DNA of 64,000 bases from Paenibacillus aceris (lineage in GTDB: Bacteria; Bacillota; Bacilli; Paenibacillales; NBRC-103111): positions 124,001 to 188,000 of the forward strand of contig NZ_JAGGKV010000013.1 of NCBI RefSeq assembly GCF_017874035.1. The letters are read 5' to 3'. Under the pieces are notes generated by a model. It was not told the DNA's origin. It searched no databases and saw only the letters and a list, made by a program, of their open reading frames with translations. The translations under genes and the position numbers were made by a program. Each line of letters starts with the position of its first letter. Within the stretch, counting starts at the first letter, position 1. Positions 17,239 to 27,680 of the stretch are shown here, piece after piece.

Positions 17239-20200
17239 ATGAAAAGATTACGCAAAATCCTATCTATCTTTACCGCAACTGCAGTTGTAGTTGCAAATGT
17301 TGGAGCCGTCGATGTTCTCTTTGGAACGCATGCCTATGCGGCTCGAACGGACGGCACCGCTCCTTACACGAACCAATGGGCGGTTTCAGGTCCTTTTACT
17401 AATGAGCAATCTCTTGGAAACATTGTTCCTGTCATTGGCGAGTCTTATGCCAATCCGAACAGCACAGAAACATCCACTTGGCAATATTTCGACGACCGTA
17501 TCTTCAACCGCAACTATGATGATTACAATGACCTGATGGGTTATTTTGATGTCAAACAGGGGCAGAATACACTCAATAAGTGGGTAGTGGCTGGGACCTA
17601 TGTTTACAGCCCCACAGCACAAACGGTTCAGTGGCAGGTTGGCGGTTCGGGTGTTTATAAACTGTTCGTCAACGATACGCTTAGCGGGCAGCAAACTTCG
17701 ATTTCAAGTCGTGTGAGCAAGTCCGGTACCAAATATGCAATCAATTTAAAACAAGGTTGGAACAAGCTTTTCATTGAAATTCAGCACAAAAACCCTGGCA
17801 GTAATAAGAATTTTTTCGGCTTTTATACAAGACTTTCCGACACCAACGGAAATGAAATTCCTGGCCTCACATATTCTGTAACGGGACCAAACGTAACAAA
17901 CAACCAACTGAAAATTGTTACACAGGGCCTTGCAATTGATAAAACGGCATTTGATGCCCGCAATGCAAATGTTCCGGCAAACGACTATCCTTCAAACACA
18001 CTTCCATACGCTTACGATGAAAATCCATATGTATGGATGGTTGGGAAAATTAACGGAAATCTGAATACATCGGGTATTGCCCCGCAGGCATCTTCTTTTA
18101 CATTCCAGGCTGCGGGCGGAAATCCCGGCTACACTTGGGAAATTGCCGATGGTCAGTTGCCGCCTGGTCTGACATTGGCATCTGACGGTCACATTGATGG
18201 TAAGGTTTCAGACGGCGCCAACGGCGAATCGCAAAAGGATTACACCTTCACAGTGAAGGTAACGGACGCTCAAGGTTCTACTGCAACAAATCCATATACC
18301 ATCACTGTCAAGAAAAACCCGGTTGATTGGTTTATTGAGGGAAAGATGTCGGCGCTGTCACACACCACAGGCACTTTGCCGAACCTTTATGACCCGAACT
18401 TCAACTATGACACGTGGGCACAGACAGCTAAAGGATTGGGAATGACCATGCTTTCGACAGAAAGCGTGCAAAACACCATTTACTACTGGCCGTCACCCAA
18501 TGCGAACTTGACCCCGAACGACGCTAACAAAATGTACAAATACAACGCTTTGTACCAAACTCAGGGCGGCGCATGGGCTGTAAAAGACAGAGTGATGCAG
18601 GCCAAGCAGGCTGTTGAGCGTTACGGCATGAAGTTCGGTGTGTACTTGTCGTCACTGTACGAAGGAAAAGAAATTTTAGAAAGCGATATCCAAAGTTTGG
18701 TAGCCAGATACAATCCATGGTATATCTTCGCCGATGGTGGTCCTGAAGGCTATTCCAATATTGACGTGGCATGGAGCTCTGCCCGCAACTATAACGACCG
18801 TGTTTTAATTGATGCCAACCCCAATGCTCAAACGGGTGACCAAGATATTACGATTCACGAGCGTGGTTTCTGGTACAGTGAACCTTATAATGAAAGTAAC
18901 TGGAAAAACGGTGTTTTGCCACAGACCAAAAAAGTTGCCCATGAGGAATGGAACGATCCATTTACAACTGGATTGGATGTCTGGAAAGCATGGTCAGGTG
19001 GCAACGAACGCGATAATTGGATTTATTTGGCAAAGGAGATCCTTGACCAATACGGACATGGTTATGTCATGAATTATGACCAGACCTTTGGTAGAAGCCG
19101 CGGCATGGATAACCTGAGCAGTAGTTTGGATAACACAAATATCTTCTCAATGATACCTGTTACCACACAGCAGCTGCTTGATATGCGTACTTCCATTACA
19201 AAGTGGATGGTAAATGCAGGCGGTCCCGACCTTCGCGAGTCCATGTACGGCACAACGCCATACACCATGGATTACACAATTAAATCGGGCTGGAAAACCG
19301 ATCCGCAGCAGGCGATCGCCCACGGACAGGGTCCAGACTGGGGTTACGCCATGTCCCGTGACCAGAATGTCTATATGCACATGATCCAAAACTTGATTCC
19401 CAATACGAGCAAGGCAGGATTTACCGGCCAAGCCTCGATGAGCGGAATTGGTCCCTTCGATTACCCGGTTGACAAAGTCGAGTGGCTGAATAAGGGTGGT
19501 TCCCTGCCATTCACAACCCAAGAAAGCAATGGCAAATTCTATATTACAATTGACACTTCAAGTGTTGTGGCCGACCCTGTTGATACAATCATTAAAATTA
19601 CAACACAAAACCCTGCAAGAACATACAAAATGACAAGTGTTAAGTTGTTCAGCAGCCAAACTGAGCCAAATAAACTGAAACTTAGAGCAGAGAGCTATAT
19701 GAATAACCTCACCAATGCTTTCGCTCCTGCTACACTTAGCTACACAAGTGATAAAACAAACGTAGCAACTGTAGACGCTGCAACAGGTTTGGTAACGGCT
19801 GTCGGTGACGGTACAGCTACAATCACCGTTACGGCAACCTATAATGATGGTGTGAACGCTCCCCAGGTGAAGTCCGACACATATCCTGTAAAGGTGTCGG
19901 GCGGTGCGATTTCAGCTGCACTTCCGCTGGTTGGTGTTAATATGTCCACAAAAGGCGCTGTGTTATGGGGACAATTCTCCATGAACAAAGACCTTCCTGT
20001 GACATTCCAGGGCTTCACAGAAAAAGGTGGCGCGGTTGATATTCTGAACGGCACAAATATTAAGTACCACTATGCAACCGTTGACGGCGACCGTAACAAC
20101 TCTGCAGGTAAAATCATTGTAACTGAAGTGCCAGCAGATCAAGTACCGTTCGTTGTAAACGGCAACACCATGCAATTTACAGGTAAAATTTCCACCTCTA

Positions 20201-23200
20201 CGATGTACAGCTATTGGGCTGACATCACGGTAGACGGAAAGACATTTACATCAACCCGTAACTACATGACGCTTATCCCGGATGCAAACGTAGCAACCGG
20301 CATTACGCCGACAGTTACAAGCGACAGCAGTAACGCTGCCAAATTATCTGACGGCATCATCAATGATTCGACCGGCGGCAATCTCACAAAGTGGGTAGCG
20401 CCGGCAAGCGACGCAAATCCGAGCATCACGTATGATTTGGGCAAAATGCAAAATCTTACTCGCGTTAATATTTTCTTCAACCACCATATGCCGAATGCCA
20501 CCAACGTTACTTACTACAACGTGCCGAAGAAGGTAAAGATTGAGTATAGCGTTGACGGTACAAATTGGACAGCAGGTAATGTAACAAACACATTGTCCGG
20601 CGGCGGATTGCCGGCATCGAAAGATACACTGGCCGTTCCAACAAGCGATACGACCTTGTATGGTTGGGAGCAAGAGGGCTTGTATTACAACTATCCGGTT
20701 GATCCGGGCAAATCCGGCGTGCAGGCGCGTTATGTAAGAGTATCCTTCCCTGGCGGCGGTCAAGGCGGCAGCCCGATTGATGTGCTGGAAGTTCAAGTAT
20801 TCTCAGCAGCAGATTTAGCAGGACTTGGCAGCATTAAGCTTGATCCGAAAATCGGATCGGATAACAACACGGTAACGGTTGATGTAAAAGGTTCTTCCTT
20901 TTTAGGTGATCCTCTGGACCTAACCGGTGCGAACATCACGATCAAAAGCGAAAACCCGTCCGTTGCAGCAGTTGGCGCAGATAGTGTGATCACAGCTGTT
21001 TATGAGGGTAAGGCTAAGATCAATGTATCTGTTAAGCTGGGCGGCAACATCGTAAGCGATAATTTCTATGTTACTGTAGATGCTAACGGAAAAATACATC
21101 TAGATACTTTTCTGAAAGAAGTAAAGCTTTCTCTAAATAAAACTACAATTCAAGCCAATAAACCAATCATTTCTTCAATTGAAGGCCTATTAAATACAGG
21201 AGAAACAACTGATTTATCAAGGGCTGCTGTAGAATATAAATTTAGTGATCCAAGGTTATCCGTTGTTGAGGGCAGCAATACAATCATTGTTAAAGGCGAT
21301 ATAGGTAGTGGATTTAATGCGACCGTTGCCGTAAAGGTGACTTTAGACGGGGTGAGCGTTGAAAGTCGTCCTATGACAATTGCTGCAGTTAAGGATCGTA
21401 TCCCTCAGTCGCAAATGACGGCAACGGCGACAAGTGAGGAATTTCAAGAATTCCTTGGGGGAGACAACAGAGCCCCAATGGCGATTGACGGAAACCCTGA
21501 AACGGCATGGCATACGAAATGGGATGGTTCCGATGCACTCCCTCAATCGATTAAGTTAAACCTTGGAGGAACCTACAATATCGATACAATCGCCTATTTG
21601 CCAAGGGAATCAGGCGGCAATGGAGTTATTACAGGCTATAATGTATATGTAAGTACGAATGGAGTGGACTTTGCCAAGGTTGCAAGCGGAACTTGGGCAA
21701 ACGACACTAAAGCGAAATTCGCAAGTTTTACACCGACGAATGCATCGTATGTCAAGCTCGAAGCAACGGCGGGTAATGGCGGCTTCGCAGCGGCTGCAGA
21801 GATCGATGTCTTAAAAGTAAATGAAGAAGTCGTGAAAACTATCGTAGATTACAAGTCGGTTGCTGTGGATACGGGTATAGGTAGACTACCAACACTACCT
21901 GCACAGATCGAGGCTGTATACAACGATGGAACAACTGGATTAGTTGACGTTGCATGGGCCCCTGTTGCTGTAGATAAGGTATCACATGAAGGCGTATTTA
22001 CAGTAAATGGCACGGTAGCAGGAACCGCGGTCCAAGCAAAAGCGATCTGCAGAGTAGCAGCTGATTTCAAACCAACTCTAAGAGAAGTTAAGCTTTCTTT
22101 GGATAAGCAAGATATCAAGAAGAACGAACCGATAGTCGGGACTTTAGTGGGAACATTAAATACTGGCGAACAGCTAGATTTATCAAAAGCTACTGTGCAG
22201 TATGTGTTCAGTGATTCAAGATTAGAGGTCGTTCCAGGTAGTAACACAATTGTGATCAAAGGAGATTTGAATAAATCATTCCTTGCGACTGTTAAAGCGA
22301 ATGTAACACTGGATGGAGTAACCGTGGAGACCAATCAGAAGACGATTGCAGCTCTAAGTGGAAACATAGCCAATATAGCAAATGTATCTGTAAAGTCAGT
22401 CAGGGGTAATGGTGATTCCAGATATGTTGGTAGTAAAGCGGTAGATGGTGATAAGAATACAAGTTGGGCATCATCTCCGAGTGATAATACCAAGGCTCCA
22501 TGGATTCAATTGAATTTCGCTGCTCCATTAACCATCAGTAAGGTGAACCTGATAGACCGTGGTCAACAGGTCAATCAGATTGGAGAAGGGCTTTTGGAAT
22601 GGGAAGGCGGCAGCAAGAAGGTAACGAATATTCTGTGGAATGGAAAGCCTGACAATATCGTCACGTTTGATACGCCGATCGTGACCAGCTGGATCAAATT
22701 CACGATTGACCCCGACAATAAGTTCCCAAATGTAAACGGTTCGGAACAGGGAGAACTTGGACTTTCGGAATTTGAGGTATATACACCGGATAAAGAATTT
22801 GTAAAGACGATTGTAGATTACAAGTCGGTTGCTATGGATACGAACTTAGGCGTAATACCATCACTGCCAGCACAGATCGAGGCTGTATACAACGATGGAA
22901 CAACTGGATTAGTTGACGTTGCATGGGCCCCTATTACTGCAGATATGGTCTCACATGCAGGAGTATTTACAGTAAACGGCACAGTAGCAGGAACCTCAGT
23001 AAAAGCGAAAGCGACTTACCGAGTCGCGGGTGTAGCAGAATCAACGCCTCTAGCTACATTAACAGGCACACAGCAGGTGAATCCAGGCCAAACTTTCGAT
23101 GTAAAAATGGGCATGACGGGTGTTACGCAAAGCGTATACCAACAGGTGTATGCTCAAGATCTGACTCTTCACTATGATCCGATGAAATTGCAGCTCGATT

Positions 23201-23874
23201 CGGTGACATCCTTGAAAGAAGGTTTCCAGGTCATCGATCAGAATGAAGCAGTGCCTGGGCATATTCGGATTGTGGCAGCCAGCGTGGGTGCAACTCAACC
23301 AGTACTTGCCCAAGGCGATGTGTTGAATTTCAAATTTACGGTGAAATCAGCAACTCAAGCAACCAATACGACAATTTCTGTGGGCAATGTCGTTATTGCG
23401 GGCGCGCAGGGGAATGAACTGCAAGTAAGCGGAGCCTCCCGAGAAGTACAAATAACCATACCTAGTACTCCTGTAGATAAATCTGCGCTGAACGCTTCCA
23501 TCACAAACGCTCAGACGAAGTACAATGCAGCAGTGGAAGGCAACGGGGACGGTCTGTATGCTATTGGTTCCAAAGCGCAATTGCAGTCGGCCATCGATAC
23601 AGCTAAAGCCACAGCAAACGATTCAAATGCTACCCAGCAGCAGGTGGATAGCGCGAAAGCCGCATTGGAAACAGCGGTTCAAGCGTTTGAAAGCAGAAGA
23701 ATAACAGCAGATGTCAATGGAGGCGGTGTCTCAATTGGCGACTTGGCTATCGTTGCGGGAGCATACGGTAAGCAGCAAGGTCAAGCGGGCTGGAATGAGA
23801 AAGCGGATGTCAATCATGACGGCAAGGTTGACATCGAAGATCTTGCCATTGTAGCCAAAGCGATCTTGAAATAA
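17239..23874 (+). CDS. secreted GH29-like multidomain protein with cohesin, FIVAR and dockerin, larger paralogue
   Basis: 2211 residues. Approximate order: signal peptide 1-35; beta-sandwich 41-230; He_PIG-like domain 285-357; GH29-like barrel 362-780 with candidate nucleophile Asp499 in YIFADGG; Ig-like 800-890; F5/8C 1015-1195; Ig-like and beta domain 1200-1390; F5/8C 1395-1535; Big_4 1536-1610; beta domain 1620-1705; F5/8C 1709-1849; Big_4 1852-1928; cohesin 1933-2077; FIVAR 2080-2155; dockerin 2157-2211. It has one extra F5/8C plus Big_4 unit compared with the 10790 protein, apparently from an internal duplication. The N-terminal halves of the two are only moderately alike, while the C-terminal 559 residues are almost identical. 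The many F5/8C modules suggest binding to branched glycans. The GH29-like His residues are again missing. Dockerin loop 1 has the same shortened form. Confidence 0.8.
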   Translation: MKRLRKILSIFTATAVVVANVGAVDVLFGTHAYAARTDGTAPYTNQWAVSGPFTNEQSLGNIVPVIGESYANPNSTETSTWQYFDDRIFNRNYDDYNDLMGYFDVKQGQNTLNKWVVAGTYVYSPTAQTVQWQVGGSGVYKLFVNDTLSGQQTSISSRVSKSGTKYAINLKQGWNKLFIEIQHKNPGSNKNFFGFYTRLSDTNGNEIPGLTYSVTGPNVTNNQLKIVTQGLAIDKTAFDARNANVPANDYPSNTLPYAYDENPYVWMVGKINGNLNTSGIAPQASSFTFQAAGGNPGYTWEIADGQLPPGLTLASDGHIDGKVSDGANGESQKDYTFTVKVTDAQGSTATNPYTITVKKNPVDWFIEGKMSALSHTTGTLPNLYDPNFNYDTWAQTAKGLGMTMLSTESVQNTIYYWPSPNANLTPNDANKMYKYNALYQTQGGAWAVKDRVMQAKQAVERYGMKFGVYLSSLYEGKEILESDIQSLVARYNPWYIFADGGPEGYSNIDVAWSSARNYNDRVLIDANPNAQTGDQDITIHERGFWYSEPYNESNWKNGVLPQTKKVAHEEWNDPFTTGLDVWKAWSGGNERDNWIYLAKEILDQYGHGYVMNYDQTFGRSRGMDNLSSSLDNTNIFSMIPVTTQQLLDMRTSITKWMVNAGGPDLRESMYGTTPYTMDYTIKSGWKTDPQQAIAHGQGPDWGYAMSRDQNVYMHMIQNLIPNTSKAGFTGQASMSGIGPFDYPVDKVEWLNKGGSLPFTTQESNGKFYITIDTSSVVADPVDTIIKITTQNPARTYKMTSVKLFSSQTEPNKLKLRAESYMNNLTNAFAPATLSYTSDKTNVATVDAATGLVTAVGDGTATITVTATYNDGVNAPQVKSDTYPVKVSGGAISAALPLVGVNMSTKGAVLWGQFSMNKDLPVTFQGFTEKGGAVDILNGTNIKYHYATVDGDRNNSAGKIIVTEVPADQVPFVVNGNTMQFTGKISTSTMYSYWADITVDGKTFTSTRNYMTLIPDANVATGITPTVTSDSSNAAKLSDGIINDSTGGNLTKWVAPASDANPSITYDLGKMQNLTRVNIFFNHHMPNATNVTYYNVPKKVKIEYSVDGTNWTAGNVTNTLSGGGLPASKDTLAVPTSDTTLYGWEQEGLYYNYPVDPGKSGVQARYVRVSFPGGGQGGSPIDVLEVQVFSAADLAGLGSIKLDPKIGSDNNTVTVDVKGSSFLGDPLDLTGANITIKSENPSVAAVGADSVITAVYEGKAKINVSVKLGGNIVSDNFYVTVDANGKIHLDTFLKEVKLSLNKTTIQANKPIISSIEGLLNTGETTDLSRAAVEYKFSDPRLSVVEGSNTIIVKGDIGSGFNATVAVKVTLDGVSVESRPMTIAAVKDRIPQSQMTATATSEEFQEFLGGDNRAPMAIDGNPETAWHTKWDGSDALPQSIKLNLGGTYNIDTIAYLPRESGGNGVITGYNVYVSTNGVDFAKVASGTWANDTKAKFASFTPTNASYVKLEATAGNGGFAAAAEIDVLKVNEEVVKTIVDYKSVAVDTGIGRLPTLPAQIEAVYNDGTTGLVDVAWAPVAVDKVSHEGVFTVNGTVAGTAVQAKAICRVAADFKPTLREVKLSLDKQDIKKNEPIVGTLVGTLNTGEQLDLSKATVQYVFSDSRLEVVPGSNTIVIKGDLNKSFLATVKANVTLDGVTVETNQKTIAALSGNIANIANVSVKSVRGNGDSRYVGSKAVDGDKNTSWASSPSDNTKAPWIQLNFAAPLTISKVNLIDRGQQVNQIGEGLLEWEGGSKKVTNILWNGKPDNIVTFDTPIVTSWIKFTIDPDNKFPNVNGSEQGELGLSEFEVYTPDKEFVKTIVDYKSVAMDTNLGVIPSLPAQIEAVYNDGTTGLVDVAWAPITADMVSHAGVFTVNGTVAGTSVKAKATYRVAGVAESTPLATLTGTQQVNPGQTFDVKMGMTGVTQSVYQQVYAQDLTLHYDPMKLQLDSVTSLKEGFQVIDQNEAVPGHIRIVAASVGATQPVLAQGDVLNFKFTVKSATQATNTTISVGNVVIAGAQGNELQVSGASREVQITIPSTPVDKSALNASITNAQTKYNAAVEGNGDGLYAIGSKAQLQSAIDTAKATANDSNATQQQVDSAKAALETAVQAFESRRITADVNGGGVSIGDLAIVAGAYGKQQGQAGWNEKADVNHDGKVDIEDLAIVAKAILK
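22198..23874 (+). repeat. long near-identical repeat, copy 2 (3' end of second GH29-like gene)
   Basis: Partner of 14633-16309; same length, including the stop codon. Similarity drops sharply right after both stops, so the copied unit matches the coding cassette and excludes the terminator. Confidence 0.9.
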
Positions 23875-23886
23875 CATTGCTCTAGA

Positions 23887-23927
23887 AAAACGATACCGTA
23901 CTTGGAATAAGTACGGTATCGTTTTGT
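23887..23927 (+). terminator. intrinsic terminator after the second GH29-like gene
   Basis: A 17-bp perfect stem, AAAACGATACCGTACTT with AAGTACGGTATCGTTTT, around a 5-base loop, ending in a T-rich stretch. Confidence 0.85.
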
Positions 23928-23989
23928 TCTTGAAATCAATGACGGTAATGGCACTATCGACATTGTCGACCACTGAAAGGAATGACACT

Positions 23990-25006
23990 ATGAAACGAAA
24001 ACTTCTCTCGGTAATTTTGACCCTAATGCTGCTGTGTTTGCTGATTCCTTTCGCAGCTTCTGCAGAAAAGAGTACTTCATTTACCCTAACGATATCCAAC
24101 GAACAACCAGAGGCCGGCCAAGAGGTGCTAGTGAGTGTCAAAGGGCATGATCTTCAGGACTTATACGCTTATGAAGTTAATTTGGGCTATGACCCCGAAC
24201 AATTGCGCTTCAAACAAGCAAAGAGCGAAATTTCCGGCATGTCCATAACGCCAATTGTGAAGAACGGCAGCATTCAATTTGCGACCACCAAGATCGGAAA
24301 TAAAGCAGGAGAGAACGGTGATGCGGTCCTCTGTACACTTGCATTTGATGTAATTGGCAAAGGCAGTACCAAGGTTGAGCTGAACGATGTGAAGCTGGTA
24401 AGCAGTCAATTGGCTTCAGTTACACTTAAGGCTAACGCTCAGGTCACAACCGAGATCAAAGGAGGCAAGCCTGCAGCATTCACGGATATTGCCGGCCACT
24501 GGGCGAGAGAAGCGATTGAGAAGGCGGTAAAGCTCGGTTTTGTGAACGGGTATGAAGATCATACCTTCCGCCCGCAAGGACTCGTTACCCGTGCGGAATT
24601 TACGGCTATGCTGACTCGAGCGCTCCAAATCACGGGCCTAGAAAATGCACCGTTGGACTTCGCAGATGCTGACAGCATCCCGCAATGGGCAAGTGCGGGC
24701 ATATCGGCAGCTGTAGCTGCAGGCATTGTGGACGGGTATGACGACAACACCTTCCGCGCAGACAACCAAATTAACCGTGCCGAAATGACCGCCTTGGTTG
24801 TTCGGGCTTTGAAATTGGACGTAAGCTCGGCTGCTGCATTGACGTTCTCCGATCAAGATCAAATTCCGGATTGGGCTGCTCCTTACGTTGCAACCTCGGT
24901 TAAGGCGGGCCTCATTCAAGGAAGAGACGGCAATCTATTCGCTCCACTCGAGCAAACTACGAGAGCGGAAGCGGTTACCTTAATTCTCAATGCCATTCAG
25001 AAATAA
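23990..25006 (+). CDS. cohesin plus triple-SLH surface anchor protein
   Basis: 338 residues: signal peptide 1-24 (cleavage after ASA), one cohesin-like domain at about 27-150 (AYEVNLGYDPEQLRF is the central cohesin strand), and three SLH domains at about 160-338 (FTDIAGHWAREAIEKAVKLG; VTRAEFTAML; INRAEMTALV). SLH domains bind pyruvylated secondary cell-wall polymer, so the protein should display one cohesin on the cell surface. It should receive the dockerin of the enzymes encoded on either side. ATG at 23990 has an AAAGGA ribosome binding site at 23976-23981; the frame is open to 23924, inside the upstream terminator. Its cohesin is clearly divergent from those of the enzymes. Confidence 0.85.
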   Translation: MKRKLLSVILTLMLLCLLIPFAASAEKSTSFTLTISNEQPEAGQEVLVSVKGHDLQDLYAYEVNLGYDPEQLRFKQAKSEISGMSITPIVKNGSIQFATTKIGNKAGENGDAVLCTLAFDVIGKGSTKVELNDVKLVSSQLASVTLKANAQVTTEIKGGKPAAFTDIAGHWAREAIEKAVKLGFVNGYEDHTFRPQGLVTRAEFTAMLTRALQITGLENAPLDFADADSIPQWASAGISAAVAAGIVDGYDDNTFRADNQINRAEMTALVVRALKLDVSSAAALTFSDQDQIPDWAAPYVATSVKAGLIQGRDGNLFAPLEQTTRAEAVTLILNAIQK

Positions 25007-25025
25007 CTCGTTGATTTGTGTGCAT

Positions 25026-25064
25026 AAGAAAGAGACTGTCCTGTTCATGACAGTCTCTTTTTCG
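25026..25064 (+). terminator. intrinsic terminator after the cohesin-SLH gene
   Basis: AAAGAGACTGTC (25029-25040) pairs perfectly with GACAGTCTCTTT (25049-25060), followed by T residues. Confidence 0.8.
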
Positions 25065-25305
25065 TTGATACAGCAGGTCAACTAATTTTAAAATGTCCAG
25101 CAACATCAATGAACAGTTACGAGGTGAGCAGTAAGCATTATTCAGCCCTTTATCGAAAATGCCATTCATCCATGGATTTTCCAGAGGGTATTTTTATTTA
25201 TTAGAGAAAACTTAATTTATTGGTGTTCCTTTTGTAATGACGAGAAACTAAAATTGGACTACATTATAGTATAGATGAATATCGACGAAAAAGGAGGTTG
25301 ATCCA

Positions 25306-27663
25306 GTGCCAGCCCACCCCAAGAAACGAAGCTATTTGTGGAAGATTTATCAATGGATCACGTTGGCCATGATGCTGCCGCTTATTTTGTTTGCACTGAT
25401 TGCCTTTGTTAAGGTTGAGCAGGCTGTTCTGGATAATGAGTATCAGGCGAATAAAAAAATATTGTATCAGGTGAAATATAATATTACCTTTCTGGATGAG
25501 ATGATTGTTAATTCGATTTTATCCATGTACTATAGTCCCGGAATCAGCCATTTGATCTTTAATAATCATGTCGATTTTGAAGAAATGCTTAATGAAGTTA
25601 ACAAAATAAAAACTTCGCATGTCGGCATCAATCCCTTTATTCATTCTATATACTTGTATAACGGCACTACAAAAACGTATTACACGACACGAGATGAACT
25701 ATTATTTAAAGATGTAAGTTTCGAAACCATGCTTCAATCCAAACAAGAATTGCCGAAGCTGAAACCTCTGCCAAGAAAAATCGAATATAGCATTGGCAGT
25801 GACAAGAAACGGTATGAGAATGTCATTACTTATTTGATGTATGACTTCCAGGATGATTTCAATCAACCTGAGGGTGCACTGGTTGTAAACGCCAGTACGG
25901 AATGGCTGCTCAAAAATATCAAGGATATTAATATGGTGGATGCAAAGCGGCAGGATAAAATCATCATCCTTGATGATCAATCTGAAATTGTCGGAAAAGA
26001 TCTCGATGACGCCCAACTGCAGGAAGCGCTAAAAGCAGTGTATCAACAACACGATAACGGATCCGTTTCTTCAGAAAAAACAGGCTATTTTACAGACGAC
26101 ATCCAGGGCAAAAAGTATCTTATTACCTATACATATGTTGATGAAATGAACTGGACATTAGTGAAAGCGCAAATATACGATGAAGTGTTCCGAAAAATAA
26201 ATATATTGAAATATACATTGCTTGTAATTATTGTTGCGATTATGATAATGGCTTTAATGGCATCCATTTTCATCTCCCAAAAAATCTATAAACCGATTGG
26301 GAATTTGGTTAAGCATGTCGTATCAAATGTTTCAGAAATGGGTCCATCTTATGAGAAGGATGAAATTTCGTATTTGAACAATGCTTATCAGTTTTCAATC
26401 GAACAATTAAAACAATACAAACTTGAGAAACAATCGGACCGTGAAATTTTGAAAACTTATTTTTTAAGAAAGCTTATCATTGACAGTCGTTCGGTTACTG
26501 ATGATGAGTTTGTAAAAGCGATATCAGAGTTGGGCGTAAGCTTGTCACAGTACGAGCCCGGGATTGTTTGCATTGTAAAAGTAGATAACCGTACGCAATT
26601 TGAACAAATGTTTAGTCATTTTGACCGTGATCTTGTTGTCTACGGGATTATGAATATTTCCTTGGAAATATTTGCTGAAACCTTCAATGTGGAAGCAGTT
26701 GAAATGAAAAATGATCACATTGCCTTTATACTGAATACAGCCGATACTGACAAGAAAGATTTGCATTGTGATATAACTAGACTCTGGAGTATGGCCCAAG
26801 GGTATATAAGTCGATATTATAAAGTATCCATGTCCATTTATATTAGCGATGTCAGTGAGAGCCTTCGCGATTTGACCGAGAAATATGATGAGGCGTTGAA
26901 TAATTCGGTTTACCGCCTGCTTTTCGGCAAGTCATGCATATTGTCAAACCATATCACACGGGCTAATACGAACAATGGTCAGGTTGGTTATTCAGCCTCG
27001 TTGGATAAGAAGCTGGTCGATTCGCTGAAAAGTGGAAATGCTCTGTCAACGGAGGGAACGTTGAATAAAATATTTTTTGATGAAATCGCCAAGCTGAGCT
27101 ATAACAACGTCTTTCTGGCTGTGATACATCTAGTCAATACGTTGAAAGAAATGACGAAGGAAATGAACAGGGCAAGATTGGAACCTTTGCAGATCAATTT
27201 TAATTTGCTGTCTCAGCAGCTTTTCAGCTCGGAAACGCTGCAAGAACAGCATGATACAATATTGCAAATTTGCCGGCATGTTTTATTGAAAACGGAACGC
27301 GCGGAAACCGATAAACATGCCATCATAGCGAATACGATAGTTGAATTAATCCATGCCGATTACTCGAATCCAGCCATGTGTTTGCAATTCGTTGCAGATA
27401 AATTGAATTTATCGGCTAAGCAAGTAAGTAAAACTTTCAATAGTCAGTATGCCAGGTCGGTTGCAGACTATATCAATGATGTTCGTCTGGAAAAAGCCAC
27501 GGAGTGGCTTCAAAATTCCAATCTAAACATGAAAGATATTCTCCAAAAAATTGGCTTGGAGAACGAGAGTTATTTTTATAAGCTGTTTAAAAAGAAATAC
27601 GGTGTTCCACCAAAGGAATATGTTCTAAATAAACAGCTGAAGGAAATACGGAAACTTGAATAA
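25306..27663 (+). CDS. membrane sensor / AraC-type transcriptional regulator
   Basis: 785 residues with the same plan as the regulator at 2553: membrane segment about 14-35, extracellular Cache-like sensor to about 300, membrane segment about 302-323, HAMP-like stretch (YKPIGNLVKHVV), long cytoplasmic region, and AraC DNA-binding domain at about 690-775 (LQFVADKLNLSAKQVSKTF; LENESYFYKLFKKKYGVPP). It starts at GTG with a perfect AAGGAGG seven bases upstream. It lies in the same direction as, and before, the permease/permease/binding-protein genes at 27849-31353, which it probably controls. A terminator separates it from them, so they likely have their own promoter. Confidence 0.88.
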   Translation: MPAHPKKRSYLWKIYQWITLAMMLPLILFALIAFVKVEQAVLDNEYQANKKILYQVKYNITFLDEMIVNSILSMYYSPGISHLIFNNHVDFEEMLNEVNKIKTSHVGINPFIHSIYLYNGTTKTYYTTRDELLFKDVSFETMLQSKQELPKLKPLPRKIEYSIGSDKKRYENVITYLMYDFQDDFNQPEGALVVNASTEWLLKNIKDINMVDAKRQDKIIILDDQSEIVGKDLDDAQLQEALKAVYQQHDNGSVSSEKTGYFTDDIQGKKYLITYTYVDEMNWTLVKAQIYDEVFRKINILKYTLLVIIVAIMIMALMASIFISQKIYKPIGNLVKHVVSNVSEMGPSYEKDEISYLNNAYQFSIEQLKQYKLEKQSDREILKTYFLRKLIIDSRSVTDDEFVKAISELGVSLSQYEPGIVCIVKVDNRTQFEQMFSHFDRDLVVYGIMNISLEIFAETFNVEAVEMKNDHIAFILNTADTDKKDLHCDITRLWSMAQGYISRYYKVSMSIYISDVSESLRDLTEKYDEALNNSVYRLLFGKSCILSNHITRANTNNGQVGYSASLDKKLVDSLKSGNALSTEGTLNKIFFDEIAKLSYNNVFLAVIHLVNTLKEMTKEMNRARLEPLQINFNLLSQQLFSSETLQEQHDTILQICRHVLLKTERAETDKHAIIANTIVELIHADYSNPAMCLQFVADKLNLSAKQVSKTFNSQYARSVADYINDVRLEKATEWLQNSNLNMKDILQKIGLENESYFYKLFKKKYGVPPKEYVLNKQLKEIRKLE

Positions 27664-27680
27664 AAGCCGTTTTTAGTCAG

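Noticed and set aside
15494-23313. Matching 84-codon minus-strand frames at 15494-15748 and 23059-23313
   Set aside because: Apparent conservation only reflects the near-identical repeat; both are shadows of the cohesin coding strand.
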